The notes under the pieces are model-generated. The model saw only the letters and a program-made list of their open reading frames with translations. It had not been told where the DNA came from and did not search any database. DNA of 64,000 nt from Ectocarpus siliculosus (lineage: Eukaryota; Sar; Phaeophyceae; Ectocarpales; Ectocarpaceae). The stretch is taken from positions 186,505 through 250,504 of the forward strand of contig FN648195.1 of the NCBI GenBank assembly GCA_000310025.1. Reading direction: 5' to 3'. Position 1 is the first letter of the stretch. Each line of letters opens with the position of its first letter. A program made the translations under genes and the position numbers. Shown here piece after piece: positions 52,801 through 63,564 of the stretch.

Positions 52801-53704
52801 GACGACGCCACCTTTGATCAGATTCCCTTGGGGCGCATGGGGACCACTTTCGACATCGGGATGGGCGCCGTTTTCCTCGTGAGCTCGGCGGCGTCGTACG
52901 TTTCGGGAGACACACTGGTGAGAGAGTCACTCCTGCTGCCGCCGCTGCTGCTCCTCCGAAACTAGATTCAAAAGGAAATACCGTCGCGTCGCGTGCTGGA
53001 TTTTAATTCTATCACAAGACCCGCGATTTGATGTGCATATCAATGCAAACGCAGAGGTGTAGTGTGTTGGACTGATCTCGGAACGATCAAAGCCCCCCGC
53101 ATAACGGGCGCCGATCCCACTCCACGGTTATCCACTGGAACGCATCCTCATGGTGACTTGCAGTGTACTGAATGGGCAAAGGTTGTGATTTAGTGTCCAC
53201 TAAAAGGTTTTTGTACACCGAAGTTGGTGTTAGTGGTATCCGAAAAACTGATGTCGTCTGTATTACTAGGTGCGTACAAACATCTACACTGTCGTGGGAC
53301 AAGAATGGCACGCCCCGTCGTCTGGTCGGCACTTTTCGAATCACCGTACTGTAGCAGCAGCTGGCATCCCAGACGATTGCCCTATTTACGTGGGTAGTGG
53401 TTGAGCAGCACAGAACGTTGACATGTCCTGTGAATGGAAGCTGGACGAGTGTTCCGTATTCGCTGCTCTACCCACAGAGAGGAAAGCACTGGAAGACAGC
53501 AACCCAGACACCACATCGAGATACGGTTCCCCCCTGCTCGTGATTTCTTTTCTTTTCGTGGCCTCTTATTTGCCCGCTCTGAAGGTGGTGGATGGGGCGG
53601 AATGGATGTACAAGGAACCCCTGCTGAAGCCCGAGGCCGTGAGCCGCATGTCTCGAGCCGTCGAGCAGCGGAGTAGATCAATGGGACCCACCAGCAAGCT
53701 GTGA
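49814..53704 (+). CDS. DECR2: Peroxisomal 2,4-dienoyl-CoA reductase (DECR2-like SDR)
   Basis: It reduces 2,4-dienoyl-CoA with NADPH, needed to degrade polyunsaturated fatty acids in peroxisomes. Seven exons join in phase: 49814-49925, 50598-50712, 50981-51101, 51314-51498, 52429-52555, 52822-52917 and 53585-53704. The total is 291 residues, about the length of animal DECR2. The nucleotide-binding motif is KVALVTGGGSGIGFQIA (about residues 18-34). Family blocks are VNGAAGNFLA, FKTVMEIDTVGVFN, IINITMTL with HASAAKAAID, AMEWGSYGIRVNGIAPGPI and PLGRMG. The protein ends in SKL, a peroxisomal type 1 targeting signal. Intron 4 has a GC donor (AAG|GCACGT), and the intron 3 donor (AAG|GTTGAC) is weak. 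No defects are seen in the exons. Confidence 0.95.
51175..51290. repeat. Tandem pair, about 60-bp unit, in reductase intron 3
   Basis: Units at about 51175-51232 and 51235-51290 share CGCTA, AGC, ACCG/CCGG, CGCCA, ACCACGT, TCAAACCAT and GCA. It is diverged and non-coding, directly before the exon 4 acceptor. Confidence 0.55.
51650..51805. repeat. Dispersed repeat, copy 2
   Basis: Homologous to 25765-25925, as described there. It lies in reductase intron 4. Confidence 0.7.
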
Positions 53705-54455
53705 CACCACCTACGAATGCCCGCCCCGATACAGGACCCAGCAGCGGCGCACGAGGCCGCGTTTTTGACTGTTTCGTCATGTTTTCAGTGGCTTCTCTGT
53801 CTCTCTCGTGCTTTCCTCCAATGGACGGTTCCTGTGTCTGGTATATCTAGAGCCTTTGGCGACCAAGAGCGGCGCGATCTACGAAACAGCACGCACTGCT
53901 GTGGTGTAAGAAGACCCGAAGACAGAAAAGCACTCGCGTTCACTACTGTGCACAGGCGGTAGGGGATCCCAGTGCCGCACAGGGGTGTCGTGCAAGCAAC
54001 ACCACCATGACATTTTCCCTAATCTATATACATCCTGCGTTATCTTACATATTTGTCGACCGGGGTAATTGCGGCGGTTGACGCTTCCCCGTCTACCCGT
54101 CAAAGAGTGGCCTCACCGTTCCTGCCCAAATTCCTGCCGACCATGGATATCATGGTCGATCGATGGATGGACTCAGACTTAAACAATCATCTCCATCACC
54201 GCTCCCAACTACATCATCCTCGACCACACACATACATACCCTCCCCGGGGAAAAAGGGAAAGGGCTTCAGATGAGGCCGGGGCTACCCCCGGGCTATTAT
54301 GAGGCACATTTCCTGCACAGTACCCAGACTTCATAGGAGGGTCGTTTATGCACGGTCTGTCTGGAGTGCACGAAGCTGATGTTTGGCTCGTATATTGGCA
54401 ATGCACCCAGCAAGCTTGAATGCACCGAGATTTATTTGAACTTGGAGATGTCGTG
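53705..54455. other. Intergenic, no gene recognised
   Basis: Downstream of the reductase. Short frames only, no repeats identified. Confidence 0.55.
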
Positions 54456-54661
54456 CTAGCCCTCTAGAAGCCCAATGGACTGAAACTTGTTGTGATAGCC
54501 TGACCCTGAGCTGGCGTGATTGTATCGGGCATTTCCATATAATGTCTTGGGGATGGTGTATCCAGTGGGTGTATATGCGCAACATGCCAAAAGCGTGCGT
54601 TCGGGTCCAAGGCGTGGGCTCTCTCCTGAAATTTGAATTTTGGACACACCATGCTTGTCCC
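54456..54661 (-). CDS. Probable terminal exon of an unidentified gene
   Basis: A minus-strand open stretch starts after a good acceptor (TTTTGCAG, read at 54669-54662) and runs 67 codons to a TAG at 54456-54458. It contains DKHGVSKIQISGESPRLG, TPTGYTIPKTLYGNARYN and ends QSIGLLEG. The composition looks like real protein, but I do not recognise it. A candidate upstream exon lies at 55886-55850 (MVYARTAVLSFK before a GTGAGC donor); the link is unproven. Confidence 0.35.
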
Positions 54662-55097
54662 CTGCAAAACGTAATCGCCTCAAACCTTTTGCATTAGGTG
54701 GCAATATAACATAGGTATATGGTGGGAGAATAATTAGGCTGCAAGACACCAACCTCGCGCAGAGGTCGGTTCGTGTGTGTGAAGCTCCCCCCCTGATCTT
54801 GGAGCTGCTGCAATGATGGTACGCTCTACACTCCCAACAGTTCACCCTACACTGTACTGTGTGTAACTGGACGTATAAAACGTACCCTGCTGTGCCCTGG
54901 CATCGTTTTTACATACTTCTCTTCAAAACTGGACAGTTTAGCCTCTCGTTCGCTCTCTAGAGCCGGTGCTAGGTGTGGAGGTCTGTTGCCGAGTTGCCGA
55001 GCGAGCGGCCTGATCAAGGGGTTTCAACAGGGACTGCGTCCCCGTTGGAAGCGTTTTTCTTCATTTGTTTTTTTGCACTGCGCAAAGTTGCAAGTTC

Positions 55098-55162
55098 GGT
55101 CAGGGTCTATGGAATATGACAATAAAGAGCGCTCTTCATTGTCATATTCCATAGGTCAGGGT
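55098..55162. mobile_element. Tiny palindromic insertion with 9-bp direct repeats
   Basis: A head-to-head palindrome with 24-bp arms (55107-55130 and 55131-55154), one mismatch and no loop, is flanked by GGTCAGGGT on both sides (55098-55106 and 55154-55162). The direct repeats look like a target-site duplication, nine bases being typical of Mutator-like transposases. Confidence 0.75.
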
Positions 55163-56389
55163 GCGCAGTCCGCAGACCAGACGCAGGGACAGCAGTGCGC
55201 GTGTGTTGTTCGGTACGTGATTAAAGAAAAAATAATTTCAAGAGACAGCGGCGGGTGCCGACAAGAAGACGACAGGGTCCAGCTTTGCACCGCTCAATCA
55301 AGACCGTGTTGCGGTGGTTGCCAAACTTCGAAGGTGAGTGTTGTACATCCACGCGGAACACGGAACTACTGTACATACGGGTGCACGCCGTCACCTCGGT
55401 GACGCTCGGTGCATTGCATGACATGTGCACTTCTTTTCTCATGCCTTTTCGTGCGCTGTGAATCGTCTCACGCCTCACATGTTACATCTACGAGAGTTGC
55501 CTGGTACCACGTACTCCGTACAATTTGTTTGCGGGAGAATTCTGCAAAAATCGTGCCCAATGAAGTTCAATCTCCTTGACCCTGCCAAAACAATAGACTA
55601 GATATAAGACGACCTTCAAGGTACCTTATATACAGCTGCAACCTTCCTCGAAGACCGGGCAGATGGTTCAAAGCCGTTCGCGAGGCAGACGGCCCAAAAG
55701 GTCGTCGAGTACAAGATTTCGGAATGTTTTTTTTTTTGGTATGCATATCGTGCAAGAACGGAAGGTTTGTTGCTCTTGGGTGCGTTTGGCGACCGTGACA
55801 CCAGTCCCTCCTGTTAAAACAGCTAAAAAGATGCTCATACTTCGCTCACCTTTGAAGCTGAGTACAGCAGTTCGTGCGTAGACCATTTCCTCGCGGCTGG
55901 GTAATAGCGCGGAATCATACTTTCATCTGCTCCTCCTCAATCCAATCCAAGTGATTTCCTTCTCTTCGTGTCCGGTGCTTTGCAAGAAGCACAACTTGCT
56001 GGAGACCCAAGGTCGACTTATCACAATTGAGATAGAGAAAATTGGCAGCGACAGTTCCATGCATCCCCAACATACCTACATGTACATTGTAAACATAATC
56101 GATTGTCAACATCAAAAGCTCCTTTACCCGTTAGAGTTGTTGTAACAGGAATTTTATAACAATAAATCAATTCTGATAATTCACGAGTAGCCTTAGAGCT
56201 TATAACCCACCCCCAATATATGATAATGGTTTTGAAGATGCGGAAAGTCTATGTAGGGCCATTCTAATGTTATCCAAAACTACGTACATACATGTCAAAA
56301 CGCTTGTCTTTCAGAGAAGCGATTGACAGAACGGCGTCAAAGGGTTGTTTACAGACGAGACATGCGATAGACACAATAACGAGTGATAA

Positions 56390-57203
56390 GGGCCTGTTTT
56401 AACGTTAAAACATTAAATTTGCACCTAAATTGAGGCCCTGCAAAAAATAAGTTTCGGGGGGGTGCCGGGGGCCAAAGACGCTGATTGGTCAACAGGAAAA
56501 AACACGATGAGGCTATCTCTGCCCGGAAAAGCGGGACTTCGATACAATTGGGTGCAGCAAAAAACAATTGCAAGTTGAATTGTTTTTTGCTGAATCGAAG
56601 TACGCGAGTTGCACCGCGCCCCTTTTGCACCCCCCGTGATGAGCTGAACTCGTACTGGCGTTTCCCCTGACGGGACTGCATGTGGCACACTGGCCATGCG
56701 GCACCCACGCGCATCGCCCACTGCCCGCTGCTGGGAAATAGCTGTATTGCAATGAATCTGTGAGCGTGCCAACTTTTCGCGCTGGTTGGGTTGCTGTGGA
56801 AGTTGCTTTCCAATATTAAGGAATAATAAAAACACACACATTATGTGCGATGTCAAAAGTCAACGGCCGGTTGTGTGCAGCGAGACAGTCCAAACAAGTT
56901 GCAGAGCAAGCCTGAGGATGAGGCTTGGACCGCTGGCACCGGGTACTGATCTTTAGCTTCGTGTGTGTGCTGATATATTTTTACAGCTCCCGTGTGGTGC
57001 ACATGGTCTATCGCTCTACCTGGTTGGGCCACCACGTCACCTCGCGGCAGCGATTCCGCCGCATTTGGGTGTTGCTGAACTTCGATGTGGCAAAATTGCG
57101 TTAAAACGACGCATTGCCAAGCCCTTTTTGGCCAAAAACTCAATTAGGTCCATCCAATTTGGTCCTCAATTTAGGTGCAATATTTTAACGTTAAAACAGG
57201 CCC
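56390..57203. mobile_element. Harbinger/Tourist-like MITE
   Basis: An 814-bp element bounded by inverted repeats of about 45 bp that start GGGCCTGTTTTAACG and continue to TTGCACCTAAATTGAGG with a 5-base indel. TAA flanks both ends (56387-56389, 57204-57206). GGGCCTGTTT ends and a TAA target site fit the PIF/Harbinger superfamily. No transposase frame is recognisable, so it would be non-autonomous. It has an internal perfect 15-bp hairpin at 56555-56592. Confidence 0.85.
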
Positions 57204-57314
57204 TAAGGTTCACTTCAACGGGTTTTTATCATCCTTTTCCACTTGGAATGTTAAGGCTACGCCAGGCTCCTCACGGATAAAAACGTTGTAAAGAGTAACG
57301 AGGGGGGGCGGGGG

Positions 57315-60050
57315 CGTACTCTTATGTTTTGCATGCCTCACAATGCCTTAGCGGTTAGACCATTGACCACGCGCCCTCGAGAGGACGGAGCATTGTTCCC
57401 ACAGGACCGATCACCGATCGTTCCTTCTTACTTTGCCAAAGGCGGCTCAAAAATGTCTTCCCTAGTCTATCCATCCTACCGATATCACTTCCCGCCTTTC
57501 CAACCCACTTCCTACTCCCCAGTACAGCTAACGTCTTCTCCTGGCTATCCCATGCCTCAAACATCTCCCTGTACTTTTCTTCTACTTTTCTCAGCTCAGT
57601 CATGTACGCTTCCCTCTCCTTGTTGTACAGACATTCCGCGACTACATGAACACGGTCTTCGCACTCGGAGCCGCAATCACATTTGAACTTGGCGTGTTCA
57701 TCGTCTACCTTCCTAAATCATCGGCTACGTTCTCGAAGGCCAATACCCCCGGTCCTGAATTTGACCTTCAGCTTGGTCCCTGCATCCATTGGTCCATGTA
57801 GGTAATCCTTGAACCCTACTCCTTCTTTCAACATTCCGTAAACTTCTATGCCCTCCTTATCCTCGGTTTCTTTCCTTAGATTCTGTTCTTCTCTCTCGCC
57901 AAAAGCAACAGATATCTTCTCCTTGAACCCTTTAGACCCTCCGTATCCAGCGTATCGTCTTCGTCAATTTCAAACCCTTTCCATACGTCACCTACAACCT
58001 TGACCCACTCCGTGGGTTGTCTACCCCTCTTTTTGTTTGCCCACGTCGCCTCCCAGGCTGTTCTCGGCAGCCTCTCCTCTCCCATCCCGCACATGCGATA
58101 CTGCCATGTTAGCTTCCTTGCGTCTCGTCCCGATCGTAGGGACTGGATCCCCAGTTCTGCCCTAACGGCTGCATTACTTGTGCGCTTGGAGCATCCTAGG
58201 ATGACTTTCGCTGCGTTCATCTGCGCCACCTCGAGCTCGTTCACTACCTTCTTATTTCCTTCCCATACTTCTCCGGCGTACTCTAGCGGCGGTGCGATCA
58301 CGCTCTTCAAAACCGTCAATTTGATGCGTGTATCGAAGTGCCGGTTTGCGAGTATTGGGTGCAGCTTCCCTGCTCGTGCTTTGCCCTTATCCGCTACCTT
58401 GGACATGTGTGCATTCCACGAACAGTCTTTTGCGATCTGTACTCCGAGGTATGTGTACTGGCCCACTACTGCAATCTCCTCGACCCCCCACTTCCATCTA
58501 TGTTCTACTGGTTCCTCCCTGTCCTCGTTGCATACCATGACGGTACTCTTCTTAACGTTGGCAGACAATCTCCACTTATCAGCAAACTCCTTGGCGGCAT
58601 CAATTTGCATTTGCAGTCCCTCAGGGGTGTCAGACACCCCAACAAAGCCATCCGCAAACAGCATTCCCGACACCGTGCTTTCCCCTACCTTACTCCCTTC
58701 TCGACTGCCTCTACAACTTTCAACAGATCGTCGATGAACACCTGGAACAATGTTAGGGACAGCGTGCAACCTTGTTGGACCCCCTGTAGGTCAGTCTTAT
58801 ATCCTTTCTTAAAAAGTTCACAACCACCCCTTCCCTCCATCTAATTGGCGCATACTCGTTATGGTATTTGGAGGTAGACATGTGATCGTGGTTGATCATG
58901 GTTATTTGGCGCTGTCGGATGCTAAGACGTGACGTCATGCTAGATCAGGGCTTTATGCCGAGACATGTGCCCTTCTGTTCAGTGTGTGCGTGGGATATTG
59001 TGAGTTGGCTTGGAAAGCGTTAATCAAGAGAAAGAGAACAACGGAAAGCAACAACAACCTGCTACTGTGGTCGGACAAGAGAATTCCACACAGCTCAAAG
59101 GTGATTGATTCTGAAGGAAGGGGTCAAATATCATTACATCATCCCCTTCCCACCAAACTTCATGAACTCGTTGACTATCCCATCCGCCCCTGCTGCTTTG
59201 TGGCACTGCAGCTTGTTTACACACGCCTCAACCTCGTCCTCAGTGAACTCCCTTTCAAGTTCTACGTTCCCAACGTCTGCCTTCGATGTCTCTTCTTCTT
59301 TCTGGGCCCATGCGTCCACCTCCTTCTGGAACACTTGGTCAAAAGCTTCATTCTCCGACGGCACTCCAAGTCTCTGGTAGTGTCCTGCTAGAACTTCCCT
59401 TTTTCCCTTTCCACTGCTGACTAGTCCACCGTTCACACCTCGCAAAGTTGCTACCCCTGTATCCCCCCCCTGCTTGGTCTTTCTTACCATCCCACTAATC
59501 CCTTCCCACGGCTGCTTGACGTTCCCCTCCAGGCCTCCGTTGGCCTTCTGCACTACTTCGTCCCAAATGCACTTTTTCTTCTTTTTCACTAGCCCCTTCA
59601 CCTGTTTTCTCTGGGCTCTGTACTTTTCCCAACTCCCCTCTTCCCCTCACTCATGTAATGCCTGAAGACTTCTCTACGTTCCCCTATTTATTCCATCAGC
59701 TCGTCATCCCACCACTTTGACCGATACCCCACATCGTACCACCTTCTTTCCCACTACTCTCTCTGCCGTTGCGTCCACTATGGACTCCCACCCTTCAATC
59801 ACTTTCTCCCCTGCTGCTTGTACGTCTACTTGTCCGTCTTCAACCCTGCTCAGCAAATTCCTGAAATGTCGTACACTACCAGCCAGTCCCTTCTGGAATC
59901 GATCCCGTGTCCCCTCGTCTCCCAAGCGCTCTACTTTCCACCGGAACACTTTCCTCTGTTTCTTACTCTCCGTCTTCCTAGCTCGGTCGATGTTTGCCCA
60001 TATGAGTAACGAGGGGATGGCGTTTCGCAGAACCAAACGAAACAACTAAC
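57315..60050 (-). mobile_element. Decayed LINE (non-LTR retrotransposon), 5'-truncated
   Basis: Read on the minus strand, 60045-59704 encodes a pre-RT region. 59601-59134 contains the start of RT (FTEDEVEACVNKLQCHKAAG, then ADGIVNEF). About 58840-58700 has WREGVVVNFLRK and GVQQGCTL. 58769-57876 has the catalytic box as FADG, then YLGVQIAKDC and the thumb and connector region. 57860-57603 carries CDCGSECEDRVHVVAEC, a zinc knuckle, and 57603-57355 the C-terminus. The 3' end has the same module as the short copies (CGAGGGCGCG, GCATGC, GAGTACG) and a C-run near 57318. Frameshifts, stops and an approximately 270-bp foreign stretch (about 58850-59125) make it a pseudogene. The endonuclease domain is absent. 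Confidence 0.88.
57876..58769 (-). pseudogene. RT palm/thumb fragment of the LINE
   Basis: A 297-codon open frame. The catalytic FADD/YADD box reads FADG, so one of the metal-binding aspartates is lost. Downstream conserved blocks (YLG, WNAHMSKVADKGKARAGKL, PLEYAGEVWEG) remain. A frameshift near 58690 separates it from the QQGC motif encoded just upstream in another frame. Confidence 0.85.
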
Positions 60051-62035
60051 TTGAATTTTGGGGAAGGGGTTTGCACGAAAGCAGCTTTTTACGGGGGGGA
60101 CGAAAAAAAAGACAGCGAAGGTGAGGACACTAGCTACCGTCGGAGACAGAGGCCGGTGCGTTGGCAGTATTATCCCACTGCCAGGGGAAGGCTATTTCCT
60201 CTCGTGATATGTAAACGAGGAGAAGAGGGTAGAAAGAGAGAGTGGCCATAGCGAGCAGAAGCATCTTTTTAATCGTTTTGCGCCGTAGCTTGAAAAATCA
60301 AAATGTACCAAATCCAAAGCCTCTACGTACATGTTTTTGCATCTTGACAACACACGGTGAACCAGCTACATTCGCGTTTAATCCGTTTGTTGGTTGGGCG
60401 TACACACGTGGAGAACGGCGGCGACGCGTTAAGCGACCCACAAGATCCGCCATTTTGGTCAAGTTTCGGCCTGCTGCGTGCAACTACGTACAGTTCACTA
60501 GTGCACCTCTAGAATCGTTTCTGGTTGTCTGCTGCTGCTGTCAAGTCGTGCGACGCCATTCACACACCATATCGGTAAGCCCTGGCAGTTTCGAGATTGT
60601 GGTTGCTTGTGGCGTGCCACAATATGCTGCGCTGGTTCACCAAGAATCTCGGCGGGAAGATTGTGCTCCAATCGCAAAACGTCGAGCACCTCGATCTCGC
60701 GCAACAAGGCCCAAACTGATAAACGGCACATTTTTGCTCGACGGGGTTGCTTAAGCTGGTATGCAATCTCCAAAAAGATGTAGACGTTTGTGTCTCCTGG
60801 GGATAATAGCAGGAGGGGACAAATGAGATTTTACAGCGGTCGGCGGGGACACCGCCCGTTTTTTTCTATCCATCTACAGTAGCAGTTTGACCTGTGAGAA
60901 AAAAAAAAATGGTTCGAGAATAAAACACCATCGCCCAGCCCGGGGGACACAGGGGACGGCGAGGAGCCTGTTGTAGTCTTAAGTAAACGCCGGGTGGTTG
61001 ACAACGTTAGTGAAAACGTGCCATGGGGAGATGTGTTGAAGTTGTCTCTTTATCGTAGATGCGGCATAACCGCCGCCTCTTCGACACCTCTATTAGAGGT
61101 CTAGAGGGCAAACAGGGAAGTGTCCGATACTTCAATTCCTCATACCCCTAGCGCCGCGACCAGTACGAACATTATATCCGTACCCGGACAGCCACAGCCC
61201 ATCGTAGTATTTTGTGCTGATTCTGCGCGAAGCCGCCATAGCACTCCCTCCTGCTCTCGTGCTCTCTTGTGCCATCTTCTTCGTGTTTGCGTGTGTAGAG
61301 GTAGGTAGGTACTTCGGTGTTTCAAACGCCACGTATTGAGTGATACCACGATACAACCACATCGCGATAGAAACGAGATACTTCGAAGTACAAGATTTTC
61401 GGAGGGATGATTGTTTTCCGATGCATACAACAACAAGTGTAATCACCCACACGATCGCCCGCTGACTTGCGGCAGCAGTGCATGTATCCGAAGCGGATGC
61501 CTCTGTAAATTGGAGACCGACACGAACCACAACGTGAGTTGCACTGCACGGCGTGGTCCCCCATCGTCACCCAGCAGCGTTCCTTCCCATTTCCGCCATG
61601 TAGACCACCTACGTGTAGACACCATATTTCCAACCTGCCCCCAGCACGCTGCACGCACTGATAAACCCACCATCATGGTCCGCGCTGCCTACCGACCATG
61701 TGTATATGTGAGGTTGCCACATCCTTAATATTAACCGTAAACCCATACCATGCCATCGCTGCGGCGCCGCGGCTGTAGAATCTACAGCCACCAGGTCAGG
61801 ACATTATGGAAGGGAGTTATAATGTTATCCCATGCCCCCTGCACAAGCCCTGCACATAATGGGTTTAGAGGACGCACATATACCCAGTCAAGTCGTCCCC
61901 GCTTTAAAGACACGCAAATTCTCAGAAGCAGGTTGCCCAGCAGATATAAATATAGAGGGGGATACCGTTTTGATGACACGGGCCCCCCAACTTGGTGAAA
62001 ATTACACTCGGAAAGGTTTTCAACGTGGGGACGTG
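60051..62035. other. Gene-poor stretch, nothing recognised
   Basis: Frames of up to 170 codons exist on both strands (for example 60242-60754 plus and 60498-60773 minus). None has a motif I know or clear splice-phase partners. Confidence 0.5.
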
Positions 62036-62110
62036 TGGAGACCACCTTCATCAAAGTACCATCTCCCCAAGGTCTGTCGAGGACGATTCCCTTTCTTCAC
62101 AATGACGTCG
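62036..62110. repeat. Repeat pair A, copy 1
   Basis: ACCACCTTCATCAAAGTACC, ATCTCCCCAAGGTCTGTCGA, GGACGATTCCC. It matches 62416-62486 with about 10 differences. Confidence 0.75.
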
Positions 62111-62415
62111 ACAGAGATGTCAGAGTGTCTGCTTTTGGTTGCAAAAGACACGGGTTGAAAACCCGCTGCTCACCAAATTTTCTTCTGCGCAACGGAAAAA
62201 GAAAAACGGTGGGTGGGCCAATGAAGGACGCACTGGCTATCGAACTCGGAACTTCTGATGACGTGGCGGACGTAGCGCACCCGTGTAATCACGCACAGAG
62301 GATTGTGAAGAAAAGTGAATCGCCCCGCCGCCAGCCGGTCGGGTTCCAGTTACCCCTAGAAGACTTCTCTTGCCTAGCAAACAGGAAGAAGGCTAAAAAA
62401 AGGGGGGGTAATAGG

Positions 62416-62486
62416 GAAACCACCTTCATAGAGGTACAATCTCCCCAACGTCTGTCGAGGACGAATCCCTCTTTCACAGACGACGC
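62416..62486. repeat. Repeat pair A, copy 2
   Basis: ACCACCTTCATAGAGGTACA, ATCTCCCCAACGTCTGTCGA, GGACGAATCCC, preceded by a G-run. The pair is in direct orientation, 380 bp apart. Confidence 0.75.
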
Positions 62487-62492
62487 CAAAAC

Positions 62493-62631
62493 AATGTTGT
62501 TGTTGTTGTCTTCAAGTTAAAACCGTTCCGATCTCTCTACCCAGTACCTCCATCTGCCGTCTTGACGCGGTCGATTCCCGTGGTCACTGGCTAACTTTTC
62601 CCGCCCAAAAGGTATCCTGAATTAAAAATGG
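62493..62631. repeat. Repeat pair B, copy 1
   Basis: It shares with 63409-63555 GTTGTTGT, AAGTTAAAA/ACGTTAAAAA, CCGATCTCTCT, GACGC then GTCGATTCCCGTGGTCAC, CTAAC and AAAAGGGTA-like ends. Confidence 0.75.
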
Positions 62632-63408
62632 ATAGGGTCCGCAAGTCAATAGGAATCAATGGCAGATAGCCTAGAACCTTCCGCTCGCCTCTACACGCTA
62701 TGCGAGGTAAACATAGGCTGGAAGTCAACATCACGGGCCAGAGGGGTATGTAGGTGTACTCCCTGGTTAATGTTGGTACTTCACAGAAGATAAGAGAGAC
62801 GGTCATCATCTGGAAAGGAAAATAAAAAGAGAATAGAGGGAGAGAGAAGACGCACGCCAGAACCACTACCGTAGCGTCAAACAAACAAACAAGACAATAC
62901 AAAACCAAAAGCTACAAAAAGGGCCACCCGAGACAGGAAAGGCACGTCATCGCTCGTGGGGGGTCGGTGCAATGGTGCATTGATGGGGGGGGGGGGATCA
63001 GTCAATCAAGGGGTTCAATCCGGCGTATGTAGCGTCACTCGGTCCGCCTCTTCTCGTTTCCTTTCTTCCCTCGCCGTCTCGTCCGTCTGCTGCCCCCCTC
63101 CCGCCGCATTGGTTGTTGCCATGTCCGTACTTTTGCCGGGCTTGTTTCGTTTGACCGCTCGTTGCCGGCTAGCCTCCTCTTCATCCTTGTGGCAGGAGGT
63201 CATGAACCTCGTACCTCCCTGCAGTACCCCCGTGCAACCCCGCTACACCTTGGCTGCTTCCGTCCAAGTTGTTTGCGGGACTCCGAAGACACATGACCCG
63301 GCCTCCGTAGATCCGTGCTTTGCCTCCAACATCTTGAGGTCGTCCTTCAGGCACATCTGCCAGTTTTACTCCGGTTTCCCCCAATACTCCGTTGCTGCAG
63401 CTGTTGTT
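62632..63408. other. Between the two copies of repeat B, no gene recognised
   Basis: It holds a G-run at 62985-62997 and a long plus frame (62956-63696) that I reject as coding because it spans a repeat and LINE antisense. Confidence 0.5.
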
Positions 63409-63555
63409 GTTGTTATCTTCACGTTAAAAACCTTCCGATCTCTCTGCCGACTGTTGTACGTTTCTCGGTCCGTGATCTACCACTTTGACGCTGTCGATTC
63501 CCGTGGTCACACGCTAACTTCCCTATTAAAAGGGTACTCAAATAGAATGCACCCC
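63409..63555. repeat. Repeat pair B, copy 2
   Basis: Direct repeat of 62493-62631, 916 bp downstream. It abuts the truncation point of the RT fragment at 63565, so it may be the 3' region of that LINE family. Confidence 0.75.
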
Positions 63556-63564
63556 CCTCCGCAC

